Positions 34,861 to 43,605 of a stretch of 64,000 nucleotides of DNA are shown here, in pieces (positions within the stretch are counted from its first letter, which is position 1; each line of letters opens with the position of its first letter). The stretch is from UBA7236 sp035439505 (GTDB lineage: Bacteria; Bacteroidota; Bacteroidia; Chitinophagales; BACL12), in contig DAORKJ010000004.1 of NCBI GenBank assembly GCA_035439505.1, positions 21,547 to 85,546 on the forward strand, written 5' to 3'. A model generated the notes under the pieces. That model saw nothing but the letters and a program-made list of their open reading frames with translations. It was not told the origin of the DNA and did not search any database. A program made the translations under genes and the position numbers.

Positions 34861-35625
34861 TTATTGCTTATTCAAATTCCAATTATATTCCATAAAATTT
34901 ATGGAGGTGTTTTCGGCTATTGGCACATTACTGTATTTGTTCAGGAAGTCTTTCAATGAGCCATTATTAGTGAAGTCGCCGGTGAACCAGTTGAAAATGC
35001 TACTTACAGTTGCTTCTTCCGGGGTTATCAGGTTGCGTTTTGGGTCGTTAATGAAATCAATTGCTTGTTGATTGAGCTGATTGTCAATTGTAGCGGCTTC
35101 GTAAGCTGTATTGAGAAGTTTTGGGCATGAATAACTGGCGCAGTTTACAGCAAAATGAATTCGGGGTTCGTTCATTTTGCGTAAAATATTGTGTTCAATA
35201 TTATTGAGGTCGAGTTGTTCACCTTCAATGGTAATAAATTTAATATCCCAAACAGAGTTAAGAAACGCGACACCGGGTTTAATATCTTTAATGCTGGCAA
35301 CAGGATAATTGCGTATAACAATTTGCACGGTGTAGGCATTATATGCGTTTATCCAATAGGCTAATATTTGTTCCCTGCTCCAATTTTTTTCGTTGGGATA
35401 ATTTGACTCGATTTGTTGAAGGTAATTGTTGAGTTGTGTGCTGTCCTTGATAAATCCTTCATAATTAACCCAGCCATCGGCACTTACATGTTTTTGCAAA
35501 AGGTTAGTCCATTGTTCATGGGTAAATGGTTGCGAATCGGTTTCCAAGCCGGAAATTGTTCTGCAGGAGGGTAGGGTGCAGCTGGTTGATAACGCAATAA
35601 TACAAATCAATAAAATCGGTCGCAT
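34861..35625 (-). CDS. DUF547 lipoprotein
   Basis: This 254-residue lipoprotein starts at the ATG at 35625 (MRPILLICIIALSTSCTLPS, lipobox around STSC); a start at 35655 would add 10 residues that break the signal. The body is the DUF547 domain: ILAYWINAYNAYTVQIVIRN, then SVWDIKFITIEGEQLDLNNI, and HFAVNCASYSCPKLLNTAY, all family signatures. The conserved His and Cys suggest a papain-like, possibly peptidase or transferase, fold; the activity is unproven. DUF547 genes are known to sit near rSAM/selenodomain (ArsS-type) loci. Here the arsenosugar operon is about 4 kb away with other genes between. Confidence 0.85.
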   Translation of the reverse strand: MRPILLICIIALSTSCTLPSCRTISGLETDSQPFTHEQWTNLLQKHVSADGWVNYEGFIKDSTQLNNYLQQIESNYPNEKNWSREQILAYWINAYNAYTVQIVIRNYPVASIKDIKPGVAFLNSVWDIKFITIEGEQLDLNNIEHNILRKMNEPRIHFAVNCASYSCPKLLNTAYEAATIDNQLNQQAIDFINDPKRNLITPEEATVSSIFNWFTGDFTNNGSLKDFLNKYSNVPIAENTSINFMEYNWNLNKQ

Positions 35626-35720
35626 ATATGGGTTGTTATGGATAAATATACGCAAAAAACTGCTTTTAAGTTTAGCAAAATGATTCGATCGATTAATATA
35701 ATTATTTTCTAAGAATAAAA

Positions 35721-35751
35721 AAAGAGGCTATCTGAATTAGATAGCCTCTTT
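35721..35751 (-). terminator. Terminator after the metalloprotease gene
   Basis: A perfect 13-bp stem, AAAGAGGCTATCT (35721-35733) with AGATAGCCTCTTT (35739-35751) around GAATT, is followed on the minus strand by TTTTATTCTTAG. It lies just past the metalloprotease stop. Confidence 0.9.
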
Positions 35752-35768
35752 AAAAAATTTAATATTAA

Positions 35769-38228
35769 TTATTGTTTAATAATCTGTTTTACTTCTGTTG
35801 TGCCATTTGTTTGTGTCATTTTTACAAAATACATTCCACTGGCAGCATTAGTAATATCTAATACTATCATGCCATTTTCACTTGCAATAATTTCATTGCT
35901 AATTACATTTCCGGTAATATCAAATACTTCTAATGTTACACCACCGGTAACAGCATTTAAAAATTCGATATTAAATACACCTGAACCCGGATTTGGGAAA
36001 ATAGATAAACTAAAAGGTTTTGTTTCACCGGATGGTAATGCCGGTAAAATATTTACAGTATAATCTTCTACTTCACCATTGGTAAATGTTTCGCAGGCAG
36101 TTGGGTAACCTCCGTATTTGGCACTGATGCGCATGCGAGCTGTTCCTGTGCTTGCAGTAGCAGGTACAACAATACTCTTAGTTAAATTGGCTGATGTTGT
36201 TGCTTTCTTCTGGAAAACCTGTTCACCTGCATCACTAAAATCACCATCGCGATTGTAGTCGATCCAACCTCTCCAATACATTTGATAAATTGTTCCGGAA
36301 AATCCTGCACTATAAGTTAAAGTGTAAGCTGTTCCTTTAATTATACTGGTGGTAGTTGCAACACCATTGTAATAACCACCATCACTTCCTGATGTGCGGT
36401 TAATGGTATTAAATTTAACATAATCGATATGGCGTGATGCTGCACTGGTACCTGCACTGCTGCAATAAGTAACTACCGGTGTAAATGATACAGTATAATC
36501 TTCTACTTCACCGTAATCAAATGTTTCGCATGAAGTTGGAGACGCATTGTATTTCATACTAATACGCATTCTGGTAGTTCCAGTCATACCTGCTGCAACA
36601 GAAAAACTTCCTGTAACAGTACTTGTAACTGCTGCAGAATTGTAAACGTTTTCACCTGCATCATTAAAATCATAATCTTTATTGTAATCTATCCAAATAG
36701 AAAAATATTCAGGATACACAGTTCCGGTATAACCAGGAGTTAAGCTATAAGCTGCTGTTCCGCCTGGTGTTAAATTAACGGTAGTGGCAGTGAAATCTGC
36801 ATACCCACTATTATTACCTGAAGTTTTTGTTGTTCCTGCAACGGTAATTGTTTGAATCCATTCATCTGCGGTTGATAATCCGGATGATGCGCAATAAGTT
36901 GCTACACCACCACATGAAGTAATACAACCTGCGGCTGAAATAGTATTTCTAATAGCATTACCCGGTTGAACACCAAATCCATTTGCTAAATTGATACCGT
37001 AACCGGTAAGATGGCAATAACTCATTATAGTGCCGCCGCCAACTGGTGCCGGACCAGCGGGGCAACCGCCTTCAGTTGTATAACAATTATCAATTGCACC
37101 ACCGGCCCATGCACCACAATTATGTGTATGATAACTGCCAAATAAGTGTCCCATTTCATGTGTTACCACCATAACAGTCCAGCTATAAGTTGGGAATGCA
37201 TTATACGTTGGGTCAATACCGCTGTAACAATATTTATAGGGATTACATAATCCATTAATTGTTGCTGCAATTCCACCTAAACCACCCGGGTCTAAAGTAA
37301 CTAAATGAGCAATATCACCTGTAAAAGATGTGCGATAACTCATAAAGGAAACCAACGCGTCGTAAGAAGATGCTGTTGAATAGCCATCTGGACTTGTCCA
37401 AACAAAAATGGTTGAAATTTGTGTTGGTACACTTTCGTTAGTGTAAATAATAGCTGAATTATTATAAATACCGGTAATGTAATTTGCTGCTGCAGTTACA
37501 CTTCCTTTATTTTGATATAATTGATAGTCACCTTCAAAATAAATTTTAGGACAAGAGGTAATTCTCGACTCGCCTTCTATTTGCATTATTTCCTGAAATT
37601 CATCTAAATATTCAGGGTCATCTACAGTAGCACAGCCTGCATTATCGGGAGTTACTAAAATGTCCCAATCAGAATAAATTAAATAATCTTCTTTGCTGCC
37701 ATCACCATAACGACCAATATTGATATTGCCTTTATCAGCTGAAGCAATTAAACCTATTATTTCATCTTCAAAAAAGCTGATGGCCACAATTGAATTTGGG
37801 TCATCTTTAATGGTGCCTTGATAATATACACCAGGCGTATAGTCAACAGGTTGTCCATTACTTGTATTAGTTTCAACCTGAAATCCATCAGCAAATAAAT
37901 TTACCTGAACAAGGTCTACAATAATTTCACTTTCTTTATAAGGTAAAGTAATTTCAAGTGCGGCATTTCTTTTGGTAAAAATATCTTTTACTAGTGTTGA
38001 ATTCATTTTTACAAAAGTGATGTCTTTTGCAAAAGTTGAAGTTGTGCTTTTATGTGCGGGATTTATTTGCACATTAAATGGAGCCGCTTGCTTAAAGGAG
38101 ATGCCAGAACTTTTGCTGTCGGCAACCATTTTTGCAACTGGACGTAGTGATGTGTTTTGGGCAAACATGCTCATAGAAAGGCACATGTATACTATTGCCA
38201 GGGATAAGGTGGTAAACATTTTTTTCAT
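35769..38228 (-). CDS. Secreted reprolysin-like zinc metalloprotease with two GEVED domains and T9SS C-terminus
   Basis: This is an 819-residue secreted protease. The ATG at 38228 (MKKMFTTLSLAIVYMCLSMS...FAQ) heads a good signal peptide; the ATG at 38270 adds 14 residues. A propeptide (to about residue 190) is followed by the catalytic domain with HEMGHLFGSYHTH (HExxHxxGxxH zinc motif, about residue 365) and the Met-turn GGTIMSYCHL, as in metzincins (M12B-like). Two GEVED modules follow (WIDYNKDYDFNDAGENVYNS and WIDYNRDGDFSDAGEQVFQ, each ending GEVEDYTV). A T9SS type A sorting domain at the C-terminus begins FSLSIFPNPGSGVFNIEF. It likely degrades extracellular protein. It is monogenic with its own terminator. 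Confidence 0.93.
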   Translation of the reverse strand: MKKMFTTLSLAIVYMCLSMSMFAQNTSLRPVAKMVADSKSSGISFKQAAPFNVQINPAHKSTTSTFAKDITFVKMNSTLVKDIFTKRNAALEITLPYKESEIIVDLVQVNLFADGFQVETNTSNGQPVDYTPGVYYQGTIKDDPNSIVAISFFEDEIIGLIASADKGNINIGRYGDGSKEDYLIYSDWDILVTPDNAGCATVDDPEYLDEFQEIMQIEGESRITSCPKIYFEGDYQLYQNKGSVTAAANYITGIYNNSAIIYTNESVPTQISTIFVWTSPDGYSTASSYDALVSFMSYRTSFTGDIAHLVTLDPGGLGGIAATINGLCNPYKYCYSGIDPTYNAFPTYSWTVMVVTHEMGHLFGSYHTHNCGAWAGGAIDNCYTTEGGCPAGPAPVGGGTIMSYCHLTGYGINLANGFGVQPGNAIRNTISAAGCITSCGGVATYCASSGLSTADEWIQTITVAGTTKTSGNNSGYADFTATTVNLTPGGTAAYSLTPGYTGTVYPEYFSIWIDYNKDYDFNDAGENVYNSAAVTSTVTGSFSVAAGMTGTTRMRISMKYNASPTSCETFDYGEVEDYTVSFTPVVTYCSSAGTSAASRHIDYVKFNTINRTSGSDGGYYNGVATTTSIIKGTAYTLTYSAGFSGTIYQMYWRGWIDYNRDGDFSDAGEQVFQKKATTSANLTKSIVVPATASTGTARMRISAKYGGYPTACETFTNGEVEDYTVNILPALPSGETKPFSLSIFPNPGSGVFNIEFLNAVTGGVTLEVFDITGNVISNEIIASENGMIVLDITNAASGMYFVKMTQTNGTTEVKQIIKQ

Positions 38229-38420
38229 AGCATAAAAATTTAGGGTTAAATACGAAGTGCATGCTGCCACGAAAGGAATTCAAAACTGCAAAAAAAATGG
38301 CAATAAATCAAAAAAATACAATAAGTGTTTGACACAAATACATAACTGATTTGGTAATCAAAGCTTGATTATCAGCGATTTACTGAATCGTAACGCATAA
38401 AACATCAGATTTGCCTGTCA

Positions 38421-39266
38421 CTATTCCAAGCCTTGTGTCATTTTTCGTACAATTTTAGCCTCACTAAAAAACTCTTTGGCTATAATGCGGAAAAAGGCGT
38501 AAACAGGCATTGCAGCTATCATTCCCGGAACACCAGCCAGGTTACCAAATACTAATACTACAAAAAACACTTCCAGCGGATGCGCTTTTATCGAATTGGA
38601 GTATATGATGGGCTGTGATACAAAATTGTCTATTAATTGAACACCCTGAAATAAAATAAATAATTGGATAAGCATTGGTGTGATGTCGAAATTAGGGTCA
38701 ACACTTAAATTAGTTGTAATACCAATTAGCATACCGAACAGCATACCAATTATTGGCCCTATGTATGGGATAATATTGATAATACCGGCAAATAAGGCAA
38801 TTAACCAGCTGTTTGCACCAAATCCTAAAAATAAAAGTCCTACTGCAATTAAAATAAAAACAACAACGGATTGGATAATTAATCCTACAAAGTAACGCGT
38901 CAGGTATTTTTTGCTGGAGTGCATGATTCGCCTGGCATTAGTTTCAAATTTTGTTGGTGTTAACACCATTACGATATTGTAAAATAATTTATCATCGCGC
39001 AAAAAGAAAAAGGATATAAATGTTATTGAAAACAGTGCCACCAGTATATTGCCAAGGCCACCCATTATGTTATTGAAAATATGCGTGATGGAAGTTACAT
39101 TAATCCAGTTGCGCAGGTTGTCGTTAATAATTTGTTCAACAGACTGTGATGGAGCATTAGGGTCTTGGAAATGGACAATCATGGAGTCGAGTGCCACAAT
39201 TTGTGATTGTAAACTTTCGGCAACGCGTTCGGTATCTATGTTAGATATATTATTTGTTTGCTGAAC
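38421..39266 (-). CDS. AI-2E family permease, 5' end lost in assembly gap
   Basis: The frame runs from the gap edge (39266) to the stop at 38421, giving 281 residues of the C-terminal part. It reads VQQTNNISNIDTERVAESLQ at the gap side. Typical AI-2E transporter features are the long amphipathic region, then FISFFFLRDDKLFYNIVMVL, the conserved SKKYLTRYFVGLIIQSV, and the Gly/Pro-rich IINIIPYIGPIIGMLFG, followed by several TM helices and VFGNLAGVPGMIAAMPVYAF. Some members export AI-2 or ions; most have unknown substrate. About 70-100 N-terminal residues are missing in the 100-N gap, so the start cannot be placed. The GTG at 39197 is internal. Confidence 0.85.
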   Translation of the reverse strand, partial: VQQTNNISNIDTERVAESLQSQIVALDSMIVHFQDPNAPSQSVEQIINDNLRNWINVTSITHIFNNIMGGLGNILVALFSITFISFFFLRDDKLFYNIVMVLTPTKFETNARRIMHSSKKYLTRYFVGLIIQSVVVFILIAVGLLFLGFGANSWLIALFAGIINIIPYIGPIIGMLFGMLIGITTNLSVDPNFDITPMLIQLFILFQGVQLIDNFVSQPIIYSNSIKAHPLEVFFVVLVFGNLAGVPGMIAAMPVYAFFRIIAKEFFSEAKIVRKMTQGLE

Positions 39267-39366
39267 NNNNNNNNNNNNNNNNNNNNNNNNNNNNNNNNNN
39301 NNNNNNNNNNNNNNNNNNNNNNNNNNNNNNNNNNNNNNNNNNNNNNNNNNNNNNNNNNNNNNNNNN
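39267..39366. other. Assembly gap of 100 N
   Basis: A run of exactly 100 N is a standard placeholder of unknown true length. It removes the 5' end of the AI-2E permease gene and the region after the ArsM-like gene (which ends at 39375), including any terminator there. Confidence 0.99.
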
Positions 39367-39374
39367 TAAATAAA

Positions 39375-40349
39375 TTAGCAACAGCCACCACCATCATAAA
39401 ACCAGCTGGAGTTGGAAATGAAGATGTCGTTGCGACCTAATTTAGCCAGATTACCTCCGGTTTTATCGCAAACCGCAAGTGGTTGATTGGGCATTAAAAC
39501 ATGTCCTTTATGGTCATCGAAGTATTCTTCATTACCATAATAAATAGCCGTTTTTCCGGTAAAAACGCATGGGCCGTCGGCAGGCATCGGGTCTTTAATT
39601 GCGCATACTTCAGCGCTTTCAATAAATATTAATTCAGGTGTATCGTAGTTAACCGGGTCTAAGATTCGATATGGGCGACGTGCACGAACTTCAATGGTGC
39701 CAAAACCGATATCGGTAATGCGGTTTATGTATTCTTGTAATGGTAAGGAGCCACTTAAACACAAGGCTCTGAGTTTTTCGTCGTCGCGTAAATTTTCCGG
39801 AATGGTTTGTTCGCAGGTAGGGTCGCTCATTACTAAACGACCATGTTTTTTTAAGGTGCGATACATTTCAGTTAATGCTGTTTTCAGGTCTTCATCGCGA
39901 AATATATTAAACAAACAATTTTGAGCGGCAATATCAATACTATTGTCTTCAACCGGTAAATTAAATGCATCACCTTTTCTTAAATCAATAAATTCACGTT
40001 TGAACCAAGGATTGAGTTTTTCGGCTTCAATTAAATTTTCTTCACAAGCCTGAAGCATTTCATCTACAACATCAACGCCAATTACACCACCTTTTTTACG
40101 TGAAAAATAGGCGAATTGTAATAATTCCATTCCGCCACCAACACCAACATATAAAATATTAGGATTATTTACTAAATCACGGGGATTTACTGTAGAGCCA
40201 CAGCCGTAATTCATTTCCAACATTTTTTGTGGAATTACTAATCCCGGTAATTGCCATACAGGTGTTGTGGTGCAACATAAACCTTTTTGCGGATTTTCTG
40301 CTGCTTCTTTGTAAACGTTTCTTGTAGTTTCTAAATAAGTAGTTGACAT
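39375..40349 (-). CDS. ArsM-like arsenic methyltransferase of the arsenosugar operon
   Basis: This 324-residue class I methyltransferase belongs to the arsenosugar-associated ArsM group, distinct from the ArsM at 16143. The SAM motif is NILYVGVGGGMELLQFAY (about residues 83-100). Cys pairs stand at 25-26 (GLCCTTT), Cys50 in NYGCGST, QNCLFN and CLSGSLP, the arsenic-binding Cys pattern, and the protein ends in GGGCC. Product methylarsenicals would feed ArsS, encoded upstream in the same operon. A PiT transporter lies between them. It is longer at the C-terminus than ArsM of detoxification type, with the extra domain ESAEVCAIKDPMPADGPCVF. Activity is inferred from family and neighbours. Confidence 0.85.
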   Translation of the reverse strand: MSTTYLETTRNVYKEAAENPQKGLCCTTTPVWQLPGLVIPQKMLEMNYGCGSTVNPRDLVNNPNILYVGVGGGMELLQFAYFSRKKGGVIGVDVVDEMLQACEENLIEAEKLNPWFKREFIDLRKGDAFNLPVEDNSIDIAAQNCLFNIFRDEDLKTALTEMYRTLKKHGRLVMSDPTCEQTIPENLRDDEKLRALCLSGSLPLQEYINRITDIGFGTIEVRARRPYRILDPVNYDTPELIFIESAEVCAIKDPMPADGPCVFTGKTAIYYGNEEYFDDHKGHVLMPNQPLAVCDKTGGNLAKLGRNDIFISNSSWFYDGGGCC

Positions 40350-40362
40350 ATGCTTTATTGTT

Positions 40363-41445
40363 TTAAATAATGTTTGAAGTAATGAAAAATATAATTCCTG
40401 ATAATATCGCAGCTATAGGTAATGTTAATACCCAAGATCCTGCAATTTTTCCAATCATTTTATAATCTGCTTTTTTGTTTACGACACCAATACCAAAAAT
40501 CCCACCTACTGAAACATGCGTGGTGGATACAGGCAATCCACTTGCACTGGCTGTCCACACCAATATCGCGGTAATTAAGTTGGAAGTAAATCCCTGCCCC
40601 GGATTCATATAGGTGATTTTTTTACTCATGGTTTGTGCAACTTTTTTCGAATTCAACAAACCGCCAACAGCCATGATTACAGCAATCATAATAAGCATCC
40701 ACGGAACGGATAAAAAATTAACCAGCAATAATAAGCCGGCAATTTTTGGTGCATCGTTCATACCTCTTGCAAAACCAACAGCACCTGCGCTGATATAATG
40801 TAATCCGTCTAATATTTTTTGTGCACTAAAGCCAACAATTTTGCCATTATAACTTTCGCGGTAATTATTGCTCAATGAAATTCCCGGCGGCATTATATTA
40901 TTTGAGTCTGTTTTAGGAGCATCAACCACGAGATGTGTTTGTTTGTCGATTTTCAAAAGCAACCTTATTTGTCTGAAAATGATATATAATATAATTGCAG
41001 AAGCACAAGCAATAAAAGGACTTAATAAAAGTGGTTTTAAAAATACTTCACCAAGTTGATTAAAATTTAATGCATTGCCAACGGAAACAAATCCGGCGCC
41101 AACTAATGCGCCAACAATTGCATGTGTGGTTGAAATTGGAATACCAATTTTGGTTGCCAGAAAAACTGTACTCGCAGCACCAAGTGCAACGGCAATTGCT
41201 AGCGAAGGGTCTTTTAATGCTTCATCGGGTATTAATCCTTTTCCGGAGAAATTTTTCATTAATCCCTGAGCAATAAAAACGGCAAAAATGCATCCTGCCA
41301 AGGTTGTTATTGTTCCCCAGTTTAGCGCAGATTTAAAATTGGTTGTGCCACTTCCGAATAATGTCGAAACACCTTTAAAATTATCGTTTGCCCCATTTGA
41401 AAATGCCAGAAAACAGGCTGCCAATATGATAATAATTTCTGTCAT
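40363..41445 (-). CDS. PiT family inorganic phosphate transporter
   Basis: This 360-residue polytopic permease has the two signature repeats of the PiT family: AFSNGANDNFKGVSTLFG at the N-terminus and GFARGMNDAPKIAGLLL in the second half. GIPISTTHAIVGALVG and GLPVSTTHVSVGGIFG are the matching re-entrant segments. PiT proteins import phosphate with cations and also carry arsenate. It overlaps the DUF2064 gene upstream by four bases (ATGA) and lies 13 bases from the ArsM-like gene, so it is part of the arsenosugar operon. Possible roles are to bring in arsenate as substrate or to supply phosphate under arsenate stress; the sequence cannot choose. Confidence 0.9.
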   Translation of the reverse strand: MTEIIIILAACFLAFSNGANDNFKGVSTLFGSGTTNFKSALNWGTITTLAGCIFAVFIAQGLMKNFSGKGLIPDEALKDPSLAIAVALGAASTVFLATKIGIPISTTHAIVGALVGAGFVSVGNALNFNQLGEVFLKPLLLSPFIACASAIILYIIFRQIRLLLKIDKQTHLVVDAPKTDSNNIMPPGISLSNNYRESYNGKIVGFSAQKILDGLHYISAGAVGFARGMNDAPKIAGLLLLVNFLSVPWMLIMIAVIMAVGGLLNSKKVAQTMSKKITYMNPGQGFTSNLITAILVWTASASGLPVSTTHVSVGGIFGIGVVNKKADYKMIGKIAGSWVLTLPIAAILSGIIFFITSNII

Positions 41446-42050
41446 AAATTTTGCAATTGTAAGTGTGATTGAATATCTGCTATTGTGTCAATATCTGAAA
41501 GTGTTGGCAGTTCAAACAATTTCCCATTTCTGTTTAAGATGTCACTTTTTGTTTCATCATATAAAGTAGCAGTACTCCAGTTTTTATTTTCCAACACCCA
41601 ACGGTTCCATTTCTTCATACCTATTAAATAATAACCACCATCATTAGCGGGTCCAATTACAAAATCATTGGTATTGGCTAACGCTTCAAAAGCTTGTTCA
41701 ATATGTTGTTGCGTGATGTCATAACAATCTGCACCAATCATAACAACATGGTGATATTCATTTTTAAAGGGAATAGAAAATGCATAATCCATGCGCACAC
41801 CTAAATCGCCACTGCACTGCACATATTTTTTATAAGCACTGTTATCAAACATATCGGAGCGTTCAACTACATCGCTATAAAAAATAAATTTATCGGCCTG
41901 GATATTTTTAGATACAGCAAGCGTATGTTGTAATAGTTCCTGATAAATTTTTAATGCACGTTCGTCACCAATGTCTGCTGCCAAACGCGTTTTTACTTTA
42001 CCCAATACAGGGTTTTTTAACATGATAATTAATGCCGGTTTATGTTGCAT
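41442..42050 (-). CDS. DUF2064/TIGR04282 transferase of the arsenosugar operon
   Basis: This 202-residue protein has the GT-A-like nucleotidyl/glycosyltransferase fold of the TIGR04282 (rSAM/selenodomain-associated transferase 1) family. MLKNPVLGKVKTRLAADIGD is the family N-terminal loop, IGADCYDIT the metal site, and FVIGPANDGGYYLIG the signature. The family is annotated as an arsenosugar biosynthesis glycosyltransferase on the basis of its genomic neighbours; the donor is not proven. It lies 18 bases after ArsS and its stop overlaps the PiT start. A second, more divergent DUF2064 gene (43606-44310) heads the operon. Confidence 0.85.
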   Translation of the reverse strand: MQHKPALIIMLKNPVLGKVKTRLAADIGDERALKIYQELLQHTLAVSKNIQADKFIFYSDVVERSDMFDNSAYKKYVQCSGDLGVRMDYAFSIPFKNEYHHVVMIGADCYDITQQHIEQAFEALANTNDFVIGPANDGGYYLIGMKKWNRWVLENKNWSTATLYDETKSDILNRNGKLFELPTLSDIDTIADIQSHLQLQNL

Positions 42051-42068
42051 GAGTGGTTGTTTATTTTA

Positions 42069-43127
42069 TTACGCAACTGAACCACCACAACTGCTGCCAC
42101 TGCCTGCTGTGCAGCCGAAGCAGTGCTGGTTGAGCACAATTTCGCGATTATTTAATAATTCTAAATCCCAGTTGCTGATATGATTCGGAGCACCGTGATT
42201 CACTTTTAATCCAAGCATCTGATTAAAATCGCAATCATAAATATTGCCATCCCAGCCAATAGAAACAGTATTGCGACACATTACATTTTGTGCTGCTATA
42301 GGATTAAATGCCTCAATTAATTTTTGCATGTATTCCTCATAATTACCGCTGTCAATTAAATATTCCAAGAAGCGGGAAATAGGCATATTGGTAATACAGA
42401 ATAAACTATTGAAATCGATTTGATATAATCTTTTCAGTTCTTTTTTAAACTGCGCTTCAAGTGAAGCCTGACTGCCGGGTAAAAATGCTCCACTCGGATT
42501 GTAAACCAGGTTTAAGATTAAACCACTTCCGGGTTTACCATACCCAACTTCATTTAACATTTGAAGTGCTTTGATACTATCTTCAAAAACACCATCACCA
42601 CGTTGAGCATCGGTGCGCGATTTATTATAAAAAGGCAAAGAAGAAACAACTTCTATTTTATGGTCGGCAAAAAATTGTGGCAGGTCATGGTATTTTTTAT
42701 TTGCCATAATGATGGTCAAATTACATCTCACCATTGTTTTTCTGCCCAACTTGGTAATTTCTTCAACAAACCATCTGAAGTCAGGATTCATTTCCGGCGC
42801 ACCACCAGTCAAATCTACAGTTGGAATGCTTGTTTTTGCCAATGCATCCAGACATTGTTGCATTGTTTCCCTGGTCATAATTTCTTTTCTGTCGGGACCT
42901 GCATCAACGTGACAATGTGCACAGGTTTGATTACACATATAACCAACATTTACCTGAAAAATTTCGGTATTGGTTGGTTTAAGTGGAAACAATCCGATGC
43001 TTTTCAACTTGTCATCAAAGCGCTCAAAATCTACCGTAGAAATTTCATGTGTTTCGAGCACTTTTAACTGATAATCGTTATCAGCTAATTTGTGATGTAA
43101 AGCGTGTAATGATTTTTTTGAACTCAT
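42069..43127 (-). CDS. arsS: Radical SAM protein ArsS (arsenosugar synthesis)
   Basis: ArsS transfers a 5'-deoxyadenosyl group to dimethylarsenite, forming the carbon-arsenic bond that begins arsenosugar synthesis, as established for cyanobacterial enzymes. The 352-residue protein has the 4Fe-4S motif CNQTCAHCH (Cys65, Cys69, Cys72) after VNVGYM, the SAM-binding TGGAPEMNPDF, and a Cys-rich C-terminus, HCFGCTAGSGSSCGGSVA (Cys336, 339, 347). Many relatives have selenocysteine in this tail, but here all the codons are ordinary Cys. The operon order is DUF2064, AhpD-like, arsS, DUF2064, PiT, ArsM-like. The symbol rests on clear family signatures; activity is not tested. Confidence 0.9.
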   Translation of the reverse strand: MSSKKSLHALHHKLADNDYQLKVLETHEISTVDFERFDDKLKSIGLFPLKPTNTEIFQVNVGYMCNQTCAHCHVDAGPDRKEIMTRETMQQCLDALAKTSIPTVDLTGGAPEMNPDFRWFVEEITKLGRKTMVRCNLTIIMANKKYHDLPQFFADHKIEVVSSLPFYNKSRTDAQRGDGVFEDSIKALQMLNEVGYGKPGSGLILNLVYNPSGAFLPGSQASLEAQFKKELKRLYQIDFNSLFCITNMPISRFLEYLIDSGNYEEYMQKLIEAFNPIAAQNVMCRNTVSIGWDGNIYDCDFNQMLGLKVNHGAPNHISNWDLELLNNREIVLNQHCFGCTAGSGSSCGGSVA

Positions 43128-43172
43128 TTGTTTCGAATAATTAAAAAAATATGCCTGAAAATTTAACTAACG

Positions 43173-43511
43173 TTACATGGTTAGGTCTTTGAATTTATTC
43201 ATCATTTGTGTCCCATGCACTAATGATGCTCCACCGCGAATTGCAGCTGCAACATGTATAGCTTCCATCATTTGTTCCTCATCACATCCTTTAGCCATTG
43301 TGTCTTGTGTGTATGCATCAATGCAATATGGACATTGAATAGCATGAGCAACAGCCAGGGCTATTAAACTTTTTTCACGTTCAGTTAATGCGCCTTCTGC
43401 AAAAACTTTTCCATAATAATCAAAAAATGCTTTTCCTAATTCAGCATCCCATTTAGAGATATCACCAAATTTTTTAAGGTCTTTCGGGTCGTAATAGGTA
43501 GTTCTTTCCAT
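43173..43511 (-). CDS. AhpD-like carboxymuconolactone decarboxylase-family protein
   Basis: This 112-residue protein belongs to the CMD/AhpD family and matches the arsenosugar biosynthesis-associated peroxidase-like group. I place the start at 43511 (MERTTYYDPKDLKKFGDISK). The redox motif CPYC is in HAIQCPYCIDAYTQDTM, with the conserved His nearby and an extra Cys in AKGCDEEQM. AMMEAIHVAAAIRGGASLVH-type sequence follows. It could detoxify peroxides or reduce arsenicals; no substrate is proven. It lies 45 bases before arsS, after the DUF2064 gene at 43606, in the same strand and operon. Confidence 0.85.
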   Translation of the reverse strand: MERTTYYDPKDLKKFGDISKWDAELGKAFFDYYGKVFAEGALTEREKSLIALAVAHAIQCPYCIDAYTQDTMAKGCDEEQMMEAIHVAAAIRGGASLVHGTQMMNKFKDLTM

Positions 43512-43605
43512 TGTTTTATGTTTGCTTAATGATAAATTAGTAAATGTAAAATAACACACCACTTGCTGTTGCAGGTGACATGTAAATAAAAATGAGTAAA
43601 TACGA

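Noticed and set aside
38351..38373. TAATCAA/TTGATTA inverted repeat near the permease
   Set aside because: It has no T run on either strand and is AT-rich, so a terminator call is not supported.
39258..39440. Open frame running through the first N gap
   Set aside because: It is created by the N run and has no biological meaning.
42069..43127. Selenocysteine in the ArsS tail
   Set aside because: Many relatives have Sec there, but the codons for Cys336, 339 and 347 are TGC or TGT and the gene ends in TAA, so no recoding is needed.
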